Origin: Treponema sp.
GTDB lineage: Bacteria; Spirochaetota; Spirochaetia; Treponematales; Treponemataceae
Length of the DNA stretch: 64,000 bases
Assembly: GCA_016297415.1 (NCBI GenBank)
Contig: JAEDGQ010000001.1
Location: 1 to 64,000 of the forward strand
Direction of reading: 5' to 3'
Shown here: positions 39,006 to 46,896 of the stretch, piece after piece
Numbering within the stretch: position 1 is the first letter of the stretch
Layout: each line of letters starts with the position of its first letter
The notes under the pieces: generated by a model
The model's database searches: none
Told to the model about the DNA's origin: nothing
Seen by the model: the letters and a program-made list of their open reading frames with translations, nothing else
Position numbers and translations under genes: made by a program

Positions 39006-40940
39006 ATGGATTTATTTGATATTGATGAACAGGGCAGAATAAGTGAACTGGCCGGGTTAATAAAAAAATATCAGGCCTCATATTATAACGGAGAAGGTGA
39101 AATTTCAGATGCTGAGTTTGATAAGCTTTGGGATGAATTAAAACGCCTTGATCCGGAAAATCCGGTTCTCCAGAAAGTTGGTGCAGATTCCGGTAACTTT
39201 GCAAAAGTAAATCATGTTATGCCTATGGGAAGTCAGGAAAAAGCTGCAGATCCTGAACAGTTTCTGGACTGGGCCCGTACCCATATTTATGATGAATATC
39301 TTGTTGAATACAAGCTTGATGGAGCTTCCCTTGAACTTCAGTATGAGCATGGTGAATTAAAAATTGCTGTAACTCGTGGTGACGGTTCTGTTGGAGATGA
39401 CATTTCTGCTAATGCCCGCAAAATGAAGGGAGTTCAGGCAGCTCTTTTTGACAGAAAGGGAAATAAAATAGACTTTACCGGTGGTATTCGTGGCGAAGTA
39501 ATTATGACTCACCAGGTTCACCAGCAGTTTTATTCTGATAAGGCAAACTGCCGTAATGCAGCCAACGGTCTTATGAAACGCAAAGACGGTTCCGGAAGTG
39601 AAAATTTAACCCTTATTACTTATGATGCTCTTTCTACTGACGGTCCTAATCCGTTTAAGGACGAAGAAGAAAAAATCAAATGGCTTACTGAATGCGGCTT
39701 AAATGTTGTTCCTTTAAAAATCTGCAGAACACCAGAAGATGTAATTGAATACAGAGCTCAGGTCATGGAGATTCGTCCCAGCCTGGACTATGATATTGAT
39801 GGTCTTGTAGTTAAAGAAAGGGAAATTAATTTTGCAGATGCTTCAAGAGCCAGACCTGACAGACAGATTGCCTTTAAGTTCAGTCTTGAAGAAGCAGTTA
39901 CAACTGTAAAAGAAGTTGAATGGAGTGAATCTGGAGCTACTTATACACCGGTCGCAATTTTTGACGGTGTTCAGCTTAACGGAACAACAGTTCAGCGTGC
40001 CAGTCTTGCAAATCCGGAAACAATGCGCCGTCTCGGTGTAAAAATCGGCAGCCGTGTAGTTGTTGTAAAACGAGGGGAAATTATTCCAAAAATTGAATCT
40101 GTTCTTCCTGAAGAAGAAGGGACGTTAACATCTGCTGTTCCGGTTCCTTCAAAATGCAGCTGCTGTGGTGAAACTTTAATTGATGAAGGCACAAGACTTT
40201 ACTGTCCAAATAAAAACTGTTCAAAAAGAGTTCTTCACCAGCTTTTAAAATGGATCAGCGTTATTGATATCAGGGACTTTGGAGAGACTCTTGTTACATC
40301 CATGTTTAATAAAGGAGCCGTAAAAAGCGTAGCAGATATTTACCGTCTTACAGAAGACTCTCTCACACCATTTTTCCTTAATGCAGATTCAATGGAAAAG
40401 GAAAAAGACTCTCTTGGAGCAAAAAAAGTCTACGAAAGTATACAGTCTCACAAAAAAATGAGCCTTTCCGTGTTTATTGCAGGGCTGGATATTGAAGGTA
40501 TTGGTGAAACTACAGTCCAGAAACTTATTGATGCAGGTTACACAAACCTTGAAAAACTTCAGAATGCCAGTGTTGATGCAATTGCTTCTGTTTATGGCTT
40601 TGCAGAAATAATGGCAAAAACATTCAAAAAAGGACTTGAAGAAAACCATTCCCTCATAAAAGAACTTCTTGAAAAAGGCCTTGTTTCCCTTGAAGAAACT
40701 GGTGAAGGAAAACTTACAGGAAAATCTTTCTGTTTTACTGGTGAACTTGTAACAATGAAGAGAAATGATGCAGAAGCTCTCGTCAAAAAGAATGGTGGAA
40801 GCTGTAAATCTTCAGTTACTAAAGATTTAAATTATCTTGTTACAAACGATACAACAAGCGGTTCAAGTAAAAACGTAAAGGCTGCAAAGCTTGGAATTCC
40901 TGTAATTACAGAAGAGGAATTCCTTGCCCTTATAAAATAA
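39006..40940 (+). CDS. ligA: NAD-dependent DNA ligase
   Basis: Seals nicks in replication and repair with NAD as cofactor. The 644-residue protein has the adenylation motif EYKLDGASLEL (active-site Lys in KLDG) near residues 101-111, VTRGDGSVGDDISANAR, GLVVKERE, the four-cysteine zinc finger CSCCGETL with YCPNKNC, helix-hairpin-helix repeats (AGLDIEGIGETTVQKLID), and a C-terminal BRCT domain (GKSFCFTGELVTMKRNDAEA). The ATG at 39006 follows GGAGGGG; an in-frame GTG at 38994 overlaps that site. The stop lies one base from the stop of the convergent M23 gene. Confidence 0.96.
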   Translation: MDLFDIDEQGRISELAGLIKKYQASYYNGEGEISDAEFDKLWDELKRLDPENPVLQKVGADSGNFAKVNHVMPMGSQEKAADPEQFLDWARTHIYDEYLVEYKLDGASLELQYEHGELKIAVTRGDGSVGDDISANARKMKGVQAALFDRKGNKIDFTGGIRGEVIMTHQVHQQFYSDKANCRNAANGLMKRKDGSGSENLTLITYDALSTDGPNPFKDEEEKIKWLTECGLNVVPLKICRTPEDVIEYRAQVMEIRPSLDYDIDGLVVKEREINFADASRARPDRQIAFKFSLEEAVTTVKEVEWSESGATYTPVAIFDGVQLNGTTVQRASLANPETMRRLGVKIGSRVVVVKRGEIIPKIESVLPEEEGTLTSAVPVPSKCSCCGETLIDEGTRLYCPNKNCSKRVLHQLLKWISVIDIRDFGETLVTSMFNKGAVKSVADIYRLTEDSLTPFFLNADSMEKEKDSLGAKKVYESIQSHKKMSLSVFIAGLDIEGIGETTVQKLIDAGYTNLEKLQNASVDAIASVYGFAEIMAKTFKKGLEENHSLIKELLEKGLVSLEETGEGKLTGKSFCFTGELVTMKRNDAEALVKKNGGSCKSSVTKDLNYLVTNDTTSGSSKNVKAAKLGIPVITEEEFLALIK

Positions 40941-40941
40941 C

Positions 40942-41985
40942 TTACTGCATTCCATTGATTGTAAAATATTCAGGATTTACGGCTTCCGTGTTGAGCCGTA
41001 CTTCCCAGTGAATGTGAGGGCCTGTTGCAAGACCTGTGCAGCCTGATTCTCCAAGCCTCTGACCTTTTTGAACAATCTGTCCTTCCGTCACATCCAGTTT
41101 ATTCATGTGATAGTAAAGGGAATAAAGACCCGGAAGATGTTCAATACAAACACTCCAGCCTGTTGTAATTCTGTTCTCTGCCATTACAACTTTTCCTTTT
41201 CCGCAGGCTGCTACAGGGGATCCTTCAGGAACTCCCCAGTCAATTCCGTAGTGAAGTGAAGTAGCCGACTTTCCGTCGCTGTAAGCAAAAATCCGTCTGT
41301 CAGCAAAAAAAGATGTTCTTCTTGTGGTTGTTGTAGGATAAATAAAGCCTTCCGTTTCATAAATAGAATCAGGATTTCTGGCAGAAAGAATGACATTAAG
41401 TTTTTCAATCTGTGTTTTTCTTAATTCGCTGTCATCAGTTCTGATAGCCGTATTTCTGGCATCAAGATAAATTGTTTCACTTACAAATTCTTTTGGAGAA
41501 ACTTTTACATAGTATTCAGCAGTTTCAGTCTTACCGTTTTCAAATTTCCAGGAAATTGTTGTTCTGTATTCAGCACTCTCCAGGTAAGTTGATGATGGCA
41601 TGGCCCCTATAAAAGTCTTTGTTTTAATTCCTGGAACAGCGTAAAGAGTTGTTTTTCTTAAAGCCTTTTCAGGATTTGCATTGGACCAGTAGCAGGCAGA
41701 AACTTCCGGTTCTTTTGAAAAAAGTTTTTTTCCCTCTTTTGTTTTAGGAATAAAAGATGTTTTTATAAAAAAAGGATCTCCTGGAAAAATAGAGGAATTA
41801 AAATAGAGGAGTACATCATAGTTTTCAAAACTTTTGATGATTTTACTGGCAATAAGTGGTTCTGAATTTAATTCCAGGTCTGATTTTGTGGCAGAAACCT
41901 TATTTCCGGCAGAAAGACATCCTGATGAAAAACAAAGTGTGCACAAAATCAGACATGTTGAGATAAATAAACTTGTTTTTTTCAC
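40942..41985 (-). CDS. Lipoprotein with M23 (LytM) peptidase domain
   Basis: A 347-residue envelope protein with a lipoprotein signal (LCTLCFSSGCLSAG, Cys at residue 23). The C-terminal domain is an M23 zinc peptidase: HYGIDWGVPEGSPVAACGKG holds the first zinc ligands (HxxxD) and GPHIHWEVR the HxH motif. Such enzymes cut peptidoglycan cross-bridges or regulate amidases; all visible zinc ligands are present, so it is probably active. The N-terminal 200 residues are beta-rich and of unknown function. It overlaps recJ by one base as the last gene of the recO-deoA-recJ unit. Confidence 0.88.
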   Translation of the reverse strand: MKKTSLFISTCLILCTLCFSSGCLSAGNKVSATKSDLELNSEPLIASKIIKSFENYDVLLYFNSSIFPGDPFFIKTSFIPKTKEGKKLFSKEPEVSACYWSNANPEKALRKTTLYAVPGIKTKTFIGAMPSSTYLESAEYRTTISWKFENGKTETAEYYVKVSPKEFVSETIYLDARNTAIRTDDSELRKTQIEKLNVILSARNPDSIYETEGFIYPTTTTRRTSFFADRRIFAYSDGKSATSLHYGIDWGVPEGSPVAACGKGKVVMAENRITTGWSVCIEHLPGLYSLYYHMNKLDVTEGQIVQKGQRLGESGCTGLATGPHIHWEVRLNTEAVNPEYFTINGMQ

Positions 41986-44126
41986 TATTCTACCTGATTT
42001 GTAAAGATTTCTTTCAGAATCATCTGAGGTGTAACATTGCCGTTAAACACGTTTCTCTGAACCTGATAAATAACATTTATATTATCACCTTTGTTAAAAT
42101 CCCGGTTTAATCTGGCAGCTTCACCAAAGAAAATTGCAGGCCATTTATTCTGTCCGCAGTCAAGAATAAGCTTAAGATGTGTTGGTTCTGGTTTTCCCAT
42201 TTTAAGGCCATCCTGAATCCTTAAATTTCTTGAAAGGAAGTTTAATTCAGGATTTCCTTCACCATAAGGTTCAAACTTATCTACAATCTGTAAAAGCTCT
42301 GGAGTCAGGTGTTTCTGCTGAAGTTCTGCATCAATGTCTACAGTTTCCTCATCGTCATCACTTAAGTTAATTTCTGAGCAGAGGGCAGTAAGTCTTTGTT
42401 CAAATTCATGAAGCTTGTTTTTTTCAAAGCTGAATCCGGCAGCCTGATCGTGGCCCCCGTGATTAATGAAAATATCTGACATTTTATCCAGGAATGGAGT
42501 AACAGAAAAACCTCTGCAGCTTCTCATGGAACCCATGGCTGTATCACCTACGAAAGTTATTGCCATAGATGGAACTCTGTATTCAGAAACAAGTCTTCCT
42601 GCCAGAATGCCTGAAACTCCACGGTTAATGTTTTCGTCAATAACAACACAAAGTTTTCCGGCAAATCTGGCTATGCTTTCCTGAGCTTTCTGATTTCCGA
42701 TACACCAGGCTTCGGCTCCAAGCTGTTTTCGCTGGTTGTTAAGTGCAATAATCTGATCTGCCAGCTGATCTCTTTTTATGTTGTCTTTTTCTTTAAAAAG
42801 TTCCAGCCCCAGTTCCGGCTGCCCGAGACGACCTGTTGCATTGAGAACGGGAACAATATTCCAGGAAAGTTTTGTACTGTTAACGGGTTTTCCAAGCAGG
42901 TCAAGTTTTGAAAGAAGTTCTACAAGTCCAGGACGGGCTTTTCCTTCATTAATTGATTGAATTCCCTGACGGACAAAAATCCTGTTTTCATTTTTTAAGG
43001 GCATAATATCTGCAAGGGCTGCAAGGGCAACAAGCTGAAGATCCTTTTCTTCGGCAATAATATTTTCAGGATAAAGCCTGTCCATTTCCATTGAAGCATA
43101 AGTTACAAAAATATTGTAAAAGCCTTCAATTTCGGTAAAAGCAGATTTGTCATAGCGGGCAATTTTCGAGGCCGTTTTCAACTGACCCGGACTTAAAGAC
43201 CGAACCTGAGGAATAGATTTTGAAATCATTTCCCGGGCATCAAAAATACTGAATTCAATTCCGCTTCCAAAAGCTGCCTTTAAGGCCTGAAGAGTTTCTT
43301 TTTTGTCCCATGCAAAAATTGCCTGTCCCTGTAAAAAGCGGCTTGTTTTTGAACGGGAAAAATCTGTTTGACCATCTGCAATTTCTTCTTCAAGAAAACC
43401 TGTTTTTACAAGATTCTGAACTTTTAATGCAGAAATTACAGTTTTGTTTTCTTTTATCTGAGCATTTATAAGACAAATTTCCTGTTTATAGTTGTCTGAA
43501 ACAGCGAAGCGAAGAGCTTTAACTGTTTTGTATGCAACAGCTGCACCTGAGATATCCTGAAAGGGATAACCAGAATCTTCACATTTAGGATCAATAATAA
43601 CTGCCGGTGAAGGTAAATCTGCAGGGGGATTATGATGATCGAGTACGATTACATCAATTCCTTTTTCTGCAGCGTAAGCAATCTCAGCATTATTGGAAAT
43701 ACCGCAGTCAACTGTAATGATCAAAGTTCCGTTTCTGCTGTAAAAATCATCAACAGCTTCAACAGAAAGACCATATCCGTCATTGCCGCCTGGAAGCCTG
43801 CATTCAACTTCAAGTCCCATCTTAACAAGCTGATCGTAAAGAATAGTTGTACTTGAAATACCGTCAACATCACGGTCTCCAAAAATCATAACTATTTCGC
43901 CTTCATCCTGTGCCTGAAGAATACGGTCAACTACATCTTCCATATTTTTAAAGAGGAAGGGGTTATGTAAAAAGCGTTTGTCGTTCTCAAGAAAATAAAG
44001 AATATCTTTTCCGTCTGTAACACCACGACGGATTAAAATAGAGGCTGTTAAAAGATCTGTGCCATATTTTTCAGAAATTTCTTTTGCACTTTCAAGAGGA
44101 ACATTTTTTTTGTTCCATTTAATCAT
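41985..44126 (-). CDS. recJ: Single-strand DNA exonuclease RecJ
   Basis: 5'-3' exonuclease for RecF-pathway recombination and mismatch repair. The 713-residue protein has the DHH-family motifs IFGDRDVDGISSTTIL near residues 81-96 (the usual DYDVDG has Arg for Tyr), TVDCGISNNAEI, and VIVLDHHNPPADLPSPAVIIDP. The DHHA1 part shows MGSMRSCRGFSVTPFLD and NHGGHDQAAGFSF. An insertion of about 100 residues after residue 210 makes it longer than E. coli RecJ (577). It lies one base after deoA, and recO is in the same unit, so two RecF-pathway genes share a transcript. Confidence 0.93.
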   Translation of the reverse strand: MIKWNKKNVPLESAKEISEKYGTDLLTASILIRRGVTDGKDILYFLENDKRFLHNPFLFKNMEDVVDRILQAQDEGEIVMIFGDRDVDGISSTTILYDQLVKMGLEVECRLPGGNDGYGLSVEAVDDFYSRNGTLIITVDCGISNNAEIAYAAEKGIDVIVLDHHNPPADLPSPAVIIDPKCEDSGYPFQDISGAAVAYKTVKALRFAVSDNYKQEICLINAQIKENKTVISALKVQNLVKTGFLEEEIADGQTDFSRSKTSRFLQGQAIFAWDKKETLQALKAAFGSGIEFSIFDAREMISKSIPQVRSLSPGQLKTASKIARYDKSAFTEIEGFYNIFVTYASMEMDRLYPENIIAEEKDLQLVALAALADIMPLKNENRIFVRQGIQSINEGKARPGLVELLSKLDLLGKPVNSTKLSWNIVPVLNATGRLGQPELGLELFKEKDNIKRDQLADQIIALNNQRKQLGAEAWCIGNQKAQESIARFAGKLCVVIDENINRGVSGILAGRLVSEYRVPSMAITFVGDTAMGSMRSCRGFSVTPFLDKMSDIFINHGGHDQAAGFSFEKNKLHEFEQRLTALCSEINLSDDDEETVDIDAELQQKHLTPELLQIVDKFEPYGEGNPELNFLSRNLRIQDGLKMGKPEPTHLKLILDCGQNKWPAIFFGEAARLNRDFNKGDNINVIYQVQRNVFNGNVTPQMILKEIFTNQVE

Positions 44127-44127
44127 T

Positions 44128-45489
44128 TTAGTGAATTTCCTTACGAATAAGAGTTGAAAGGGCTGGTTTTGTGTCTGACCAGCTGATGGCTTCTTCTTTT
44201 ATGATTTTTACAGCAGGTTCAAGACATGCCTGATCTTTTCCGTAAACATCAAGAATTAATTCACCTTTTTTTACAAAGTCACCTGTTTTTTTATGAACGA
44301 TAAATCCTGCATCAGGGCAAACTTTTTCATCTGATTTATTTCTGCCAACACCAAGATAAACACCTGCAATACCTGTTTTGTATGCATCAAGAGTTAACCA
44401 GCCCTCTTTTTCTGCACAAATTGTTGTGTGGAAAGGACTTCTTCTTTTTCCAATCTGGCTCATTAAGAGATCTGGATTTCCCCCCTGTGTTTTTACGTTT
44501 GCAAGGAAACGTTCAAGAGCTTTTCCTGAAGAAACAGCTTCTTTTTCCATTTTAAGGGCTTCTTCTTTTGTTTTTGCTTTGCCGGCAAGAAGAATCATTT
44601 CTGCTCCAAGGGCATAAGTTAATTCCATAACATCTTCCGGGCCTTTTCCCTGAAGACATTCAATTGTTTCTTCAATTTCCAGGAAATTTCCCACCATTTT
44701 TCCCAAAGGAGTACTCATAGATGTAATAAGGGCTGTTGCTTTTTTGCCCATAGCCTGAGCTGTTTTAACAAGATAGTTTGCCAGTTCTTCAGCATCTTCC
44801 GAAGTTTTCATAAAGGCTCCGGTTCCGCATTTTACGTCAAAAACAAGACCGTCAGCTCCTTCTGCAACTTTTTTTGAAAGAATCGAAGATGTAATGAGTG
44901 GAACTGATTCAACAGTTGCAGTTACATCACGAAGTGCATACATTTTTTTGTCTGCAGGTGCAATTGCAGGTGTCTGACCCATCATTGCAAATCCGTTCTT
45001 TTTAATTCCTTCGCGAAAAACTTCAGGGGAAAGATTAACATTGTAACCTTCGATTGATTCAAGCTTGTCCAGAGTGCCTCCTGTATGACCAAGAGCACGA
45101 CCGCTCATCATAGGATCCTGAACTCCGCAGCAGGCTACGATAGGTGCAAGTGGAAGGGAAATTTTGTCTCCAACACCGCCTGTAGAATGTTTATCAATAA
45201 AAGGTCCTGTAAGACCGTCTTTTTCATATCCGTGGAGCTGAATTACATCTCCAGAGTGAAGCATACAGTCTGTTAAAACACCTGTTTCTTCAAAGGTCAT
45301 GCCGTTAAAATAAACAGCCATTAAAAAGGAACTCATCTGATAATCAGGAATGTCTCCTTTTGTGTACCCGTCAATAAGAAATTTAATTTCTTCTCTTGAA
45401 AGAGTAGTTGAGCCTGAAGGAATTTTATTTCCTTTTTCATCACGGAGAATCGTGCCCCGTTTTTTCATAATAATGTCAGTTGCTCTCAT
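44128..45489 (-). CDS. deoA: Thymidine/pyrimidine-nucleoside phosphorylase
   Basis: Phosphorolyses thymidine or uridine to the base and (deoxy)ribose-1-phosphate for salvage. The 453-residue protein has the phosphate-binding DKHSTGGVGDKISLPLAPIV near residues 94-113 and the family signature MSGRALGHTGGTLDKLESI near 127-145. The C-terminal alpha/beta domain includes GFIVHKKTGDFVKKGELIL. Whether it prefers thymidine (deoA) or is the broad Pdp type cannot be decided here. CAGGAG precedes the ATG, next to a small hairpin. Confidence 0.92.
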   Translation of the reverse strand: MRATDIIMKKRGTILRDEKGNKIPSGSTTLSREEIKFLIDGYTKGDIPDYQMSSFLMAVYFNGMTFEETGVLTDCMLHSGDVIQLHGYEKDGLTGPFIDKHSTGGVGDKISLPLAPIVACCGVQDPMMSGRALGHTGGTLDKLESIEGYNVNLSPEVFREGIKKNGFAMMGQTPAIAPADKKMYALRDVTATVESVPLITSSILSKKVAEGADGLVFDVKCGTGAFMKTSEDAEELANYLVKTAQAMGKKATALITSMSTPLGKMVGNFLEIEETIECLQGKGPEDVMELTYALGAEMILLAGKAKTKEEALKMEKEAVSSGKALERFLANVKTQGGNPDLLMSQIGKRRSPFHTTICAEKEGWLTLDAYKTGIAGVYLGVGRNKSDEKVCPDAGFIVHKKTGDFVKKGELILDVYGKDQACLEPAVKIIKEEAISWSDTKPALSTLIRKEIH

Positions 45490-45509
45490 AGTTTTATATC
45501 TCCTGTCAT

Positions 45510-45521
45510 GGCCTTTCGGCC
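45510..45521 (-). other. GAAA-tetraloop hairpin before deoA
   Basis: On the minus strand GGCC-GAAA-GGCC forms a compact GNRA hairpin between the recO stop and the deoA ribosome site. It may stabilise or process the recO-deoA message. Confidence 0.45.
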
Positions 45522-45534
45522 GTTGTTCACAAAA

Positions 45535-46311
45535 TTAAAGAATGCCTATACCAGACTGAAGAGAAAGAAGGCTTGAAGAACAGGCATTTTCTATAAGCCA
45601 GTAACAAAAATCTTTCAGTTCAATTAAAGTCTGTCCGCTTATAACAATTGATCTGACTTCCCTGGGAGAAAGTACAGAAACTGCTTCCAGATAAGTTATT
45701 GAAGGCCGAGATAAAACAAACCGTTTGTCTGACATTGAGGTGCATTCTTCGCAGACAAAACCGTTTTCACTCTCAATATATGCAGCTTTATATTTTATTG
45801 TATCAGTTGTTAATTTTCCAGTTAAAAAAGATTTTCCGCACTGACGGCATTCAGATGTGTCAGGTTTAATGCCAAGAAGCCACATATAGCGCCATAAAAA
45901 ACGGATAAGACCCAGCCTTGAATCATTTTCATCACAAAGTTCCATTCCATCAAGCAGTCCGTTATACAGAACAAAGGCCTGGGAAGGGGAACCGGCACAT
46001 TTTGTTTTAATGAGGATTTCAGCACCCAGATTAGCAGCCCAGGTTTTAAAAAGATTTTCCCGGAAAGAAAGATGAAAGGATTTAACATCAAAATCTGTAA
46101 TTTTAGAAGTTTTTTTAGTTTCGTCTGTGTAGAGATATAAAGTGCCTTTGTTAAAAGGACTGACAAGGGACTTTAACTTACTTTTGGGGCCGCCGAATAA
46201 AGTGCCGTAAATAATTCCCTGGTCGGGAGTTAAAAAACAAACGGATCTGTTGTTCTCTCCGGACTGTTTAAGTGAAAGGACTGTAGCTTCCATGGAATTA
46301 TTTCTGCTCAT
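45535..46311 (-). CDS. recO: DNA repair protein RecO
   Basis: RecO helps load RecA on SSB-coated DNA in the RecF pathway. The 258-residue protein has an N-terminal OB fold (ATVLSLKQSGENNRSVCFLT), a helical middle, and a zinc site CRQCGKSF with FVCEECTSM near residues 170-206. The start is set at the ATG at 46311: an extended -10 (TGCTATAAT) ends six bases upstream, so the transcript likely begins at this ATG. An alternative ATG 18 bases further in (46293) is possible; a longer open frame would include the promoter. Confidence 0.88.
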   Translation of the reverse strand: MSRNNSMEATVLSLKQSGENNRSVCFLTPDQGIIYGTLFGGPKSKLKSLVSPFNKGTLYLYTDETKKTSKITDFDVKSFHLSFRENLFKTWAANLGAEILIKTKCAGSPSQAFVLYNGLLDGMELCDENDSRLGLIRFLWRYMWLLGIKPDTSECRQCGKSFLTGKLTTDTIKYKAAYIESENGFVCEECTSMSDKRFVLSRPSITYLEAVSVLSPREVRSIVISGQTLIELKDFCYWLIENACSSSLLSLQSGIGIL

Positions 46312-46317
46312 AAATTG

Positions 46318-46326
46318 ATTATAGCA
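46318..46326 (-). promoter_or_regulatory. Extended -10 promoter of recO
   Basis: TGCTATAAT on the minus strand is a perfect extended -10; six bases separate it from the ATG at 46311. No good -35 is needed for this class. Confidence 0.7.
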
Positions 46327-46390
46327 TTTACTAGACATAAAGTCTGATTTTTAATAAAATTATTTATTCTTTTTTGATGGGGTATAAAGA

Positions 46391-46582
46391 ATGATTTTTC
46401 CTTTAGAACAGCTTGTAAAGTTTTCAAACAATGTTTATGAAGTAACTGTAGCAGCAAGTCGCCGTGCATATCAGATGTCAATGATTAAAGATCCTGCAAT
46501 TGAACAGAATGACGGTAAGGTTGTATCTCTTGCAGCTAAACAGCTTTTTACTGAACAGGTTCAGTACAGAATCGAAAATTAG
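46391..46582 (+). CDS. rpoZ: RNA polymerase omega subunit
   Basis: A 63-residue protein matching the omega core: FPLEQLVKFSNNVYEVTVAA, SRRAYQMS (family AAKRARQ) and KVVSLAAKQLFTEQVQYRI (family KPVSIALEEI). Omega supports assembly of the beta-prime subunit. It is shorter than the E. coli protein (91) but holds the whole conserved region. GGGG lies 9-12 bases before the ATG. It is monocistronic or co-read with the small protein gene downstream, which has its own promoter. Confidence 0.85.
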   Translation: MIFPLEQLVKFSNNVYEVTVAASRRAYQMSMIKDPAIEQNDGKVVSLAAKQLFTEQVQYRIEN

Positions 46583-46624
46583 TTTTTTTTGTCATTAAAA
46601 ATTAAAATAAAATTAATTCAAACC

Positions 46625-46653
46625 TTGACGAAAAAGGCTGAATTTAAGATAAT
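46625..46653 (+). promoter_or_regulatory. Strong sigma-70 promoter of the 29-residue gene
   Basis: TTGACG (46625-46630), a 17-base spacer and GATAAT (46648-46653) form a near-consensus promoter. The predicted start near 46660 leaves a 25-base leader with AAGGAG. Confidence 0.8.
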
Positions 46654-46684
46654 AATACTACATTTTTTTTAAGGAGTGCCCATA

Positions 46685-46774
46685 ATGCCTTGTGGTAAGA
46701 AAAGAAAGCGCCAGAAGATGGCAACACATAAGCGCAAGAAGATGCTTAGACGCAATCGCCATAAGAGCAAGTAA
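46685..46774 (+). CDS. AURKAIP1/COX24-type small ribosomal protein
   Basis: A 29-residue, very basic protein beginning MPCGKKRKRQKMATHKRKKM and ending RRNRHKSK. The KMxTHKRKK and RRNRHK motifs are typical of the bacterial AURKAIP1/COX24 domain, related to mitochondrial small-subunit protein mS38 and to bS22. It probably binds the 30S subunit. AAGGAG precedes the ATG by 8 bases. It has its own strong promoter and terminator, as expected of an abundant ribosomal protein. It is easily missed because of its length. Confidence 0.88.
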   Translation: MPCGKKRKRQKMATHKRKKMLRRNRHKSK

Positions 46775-46811
46775 CATCTTCCTAAAGGTGTTTTGATATA
46801 TGCTCGTAAAG

Positions 46812-46849
46812 AGACCGCGACAGTTAATGACTACGCGGTCTTTTTTTTT
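46812..46849 (+). terminator. Intrinsic terminator
   Basis: GACCGCG (46813-46819) pairs with CGCGGTC (46834-46840), followed by nine T. It ends the transcript of the 29-residue gene before dxs. Confidence 0.92.
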
Positions 46850-46896
46850 ACTTGCTTAATAATCTCATTCATATAAAATTGAATCAGGAGACTGTT

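Noticed and set aside
46852..46896. Upstream TTG start for dxs at 46852
   Set aside because: It sits just after the T-run of the terminator with no ribosome site; AGGAG at 46886 points to the GTG at 46897.
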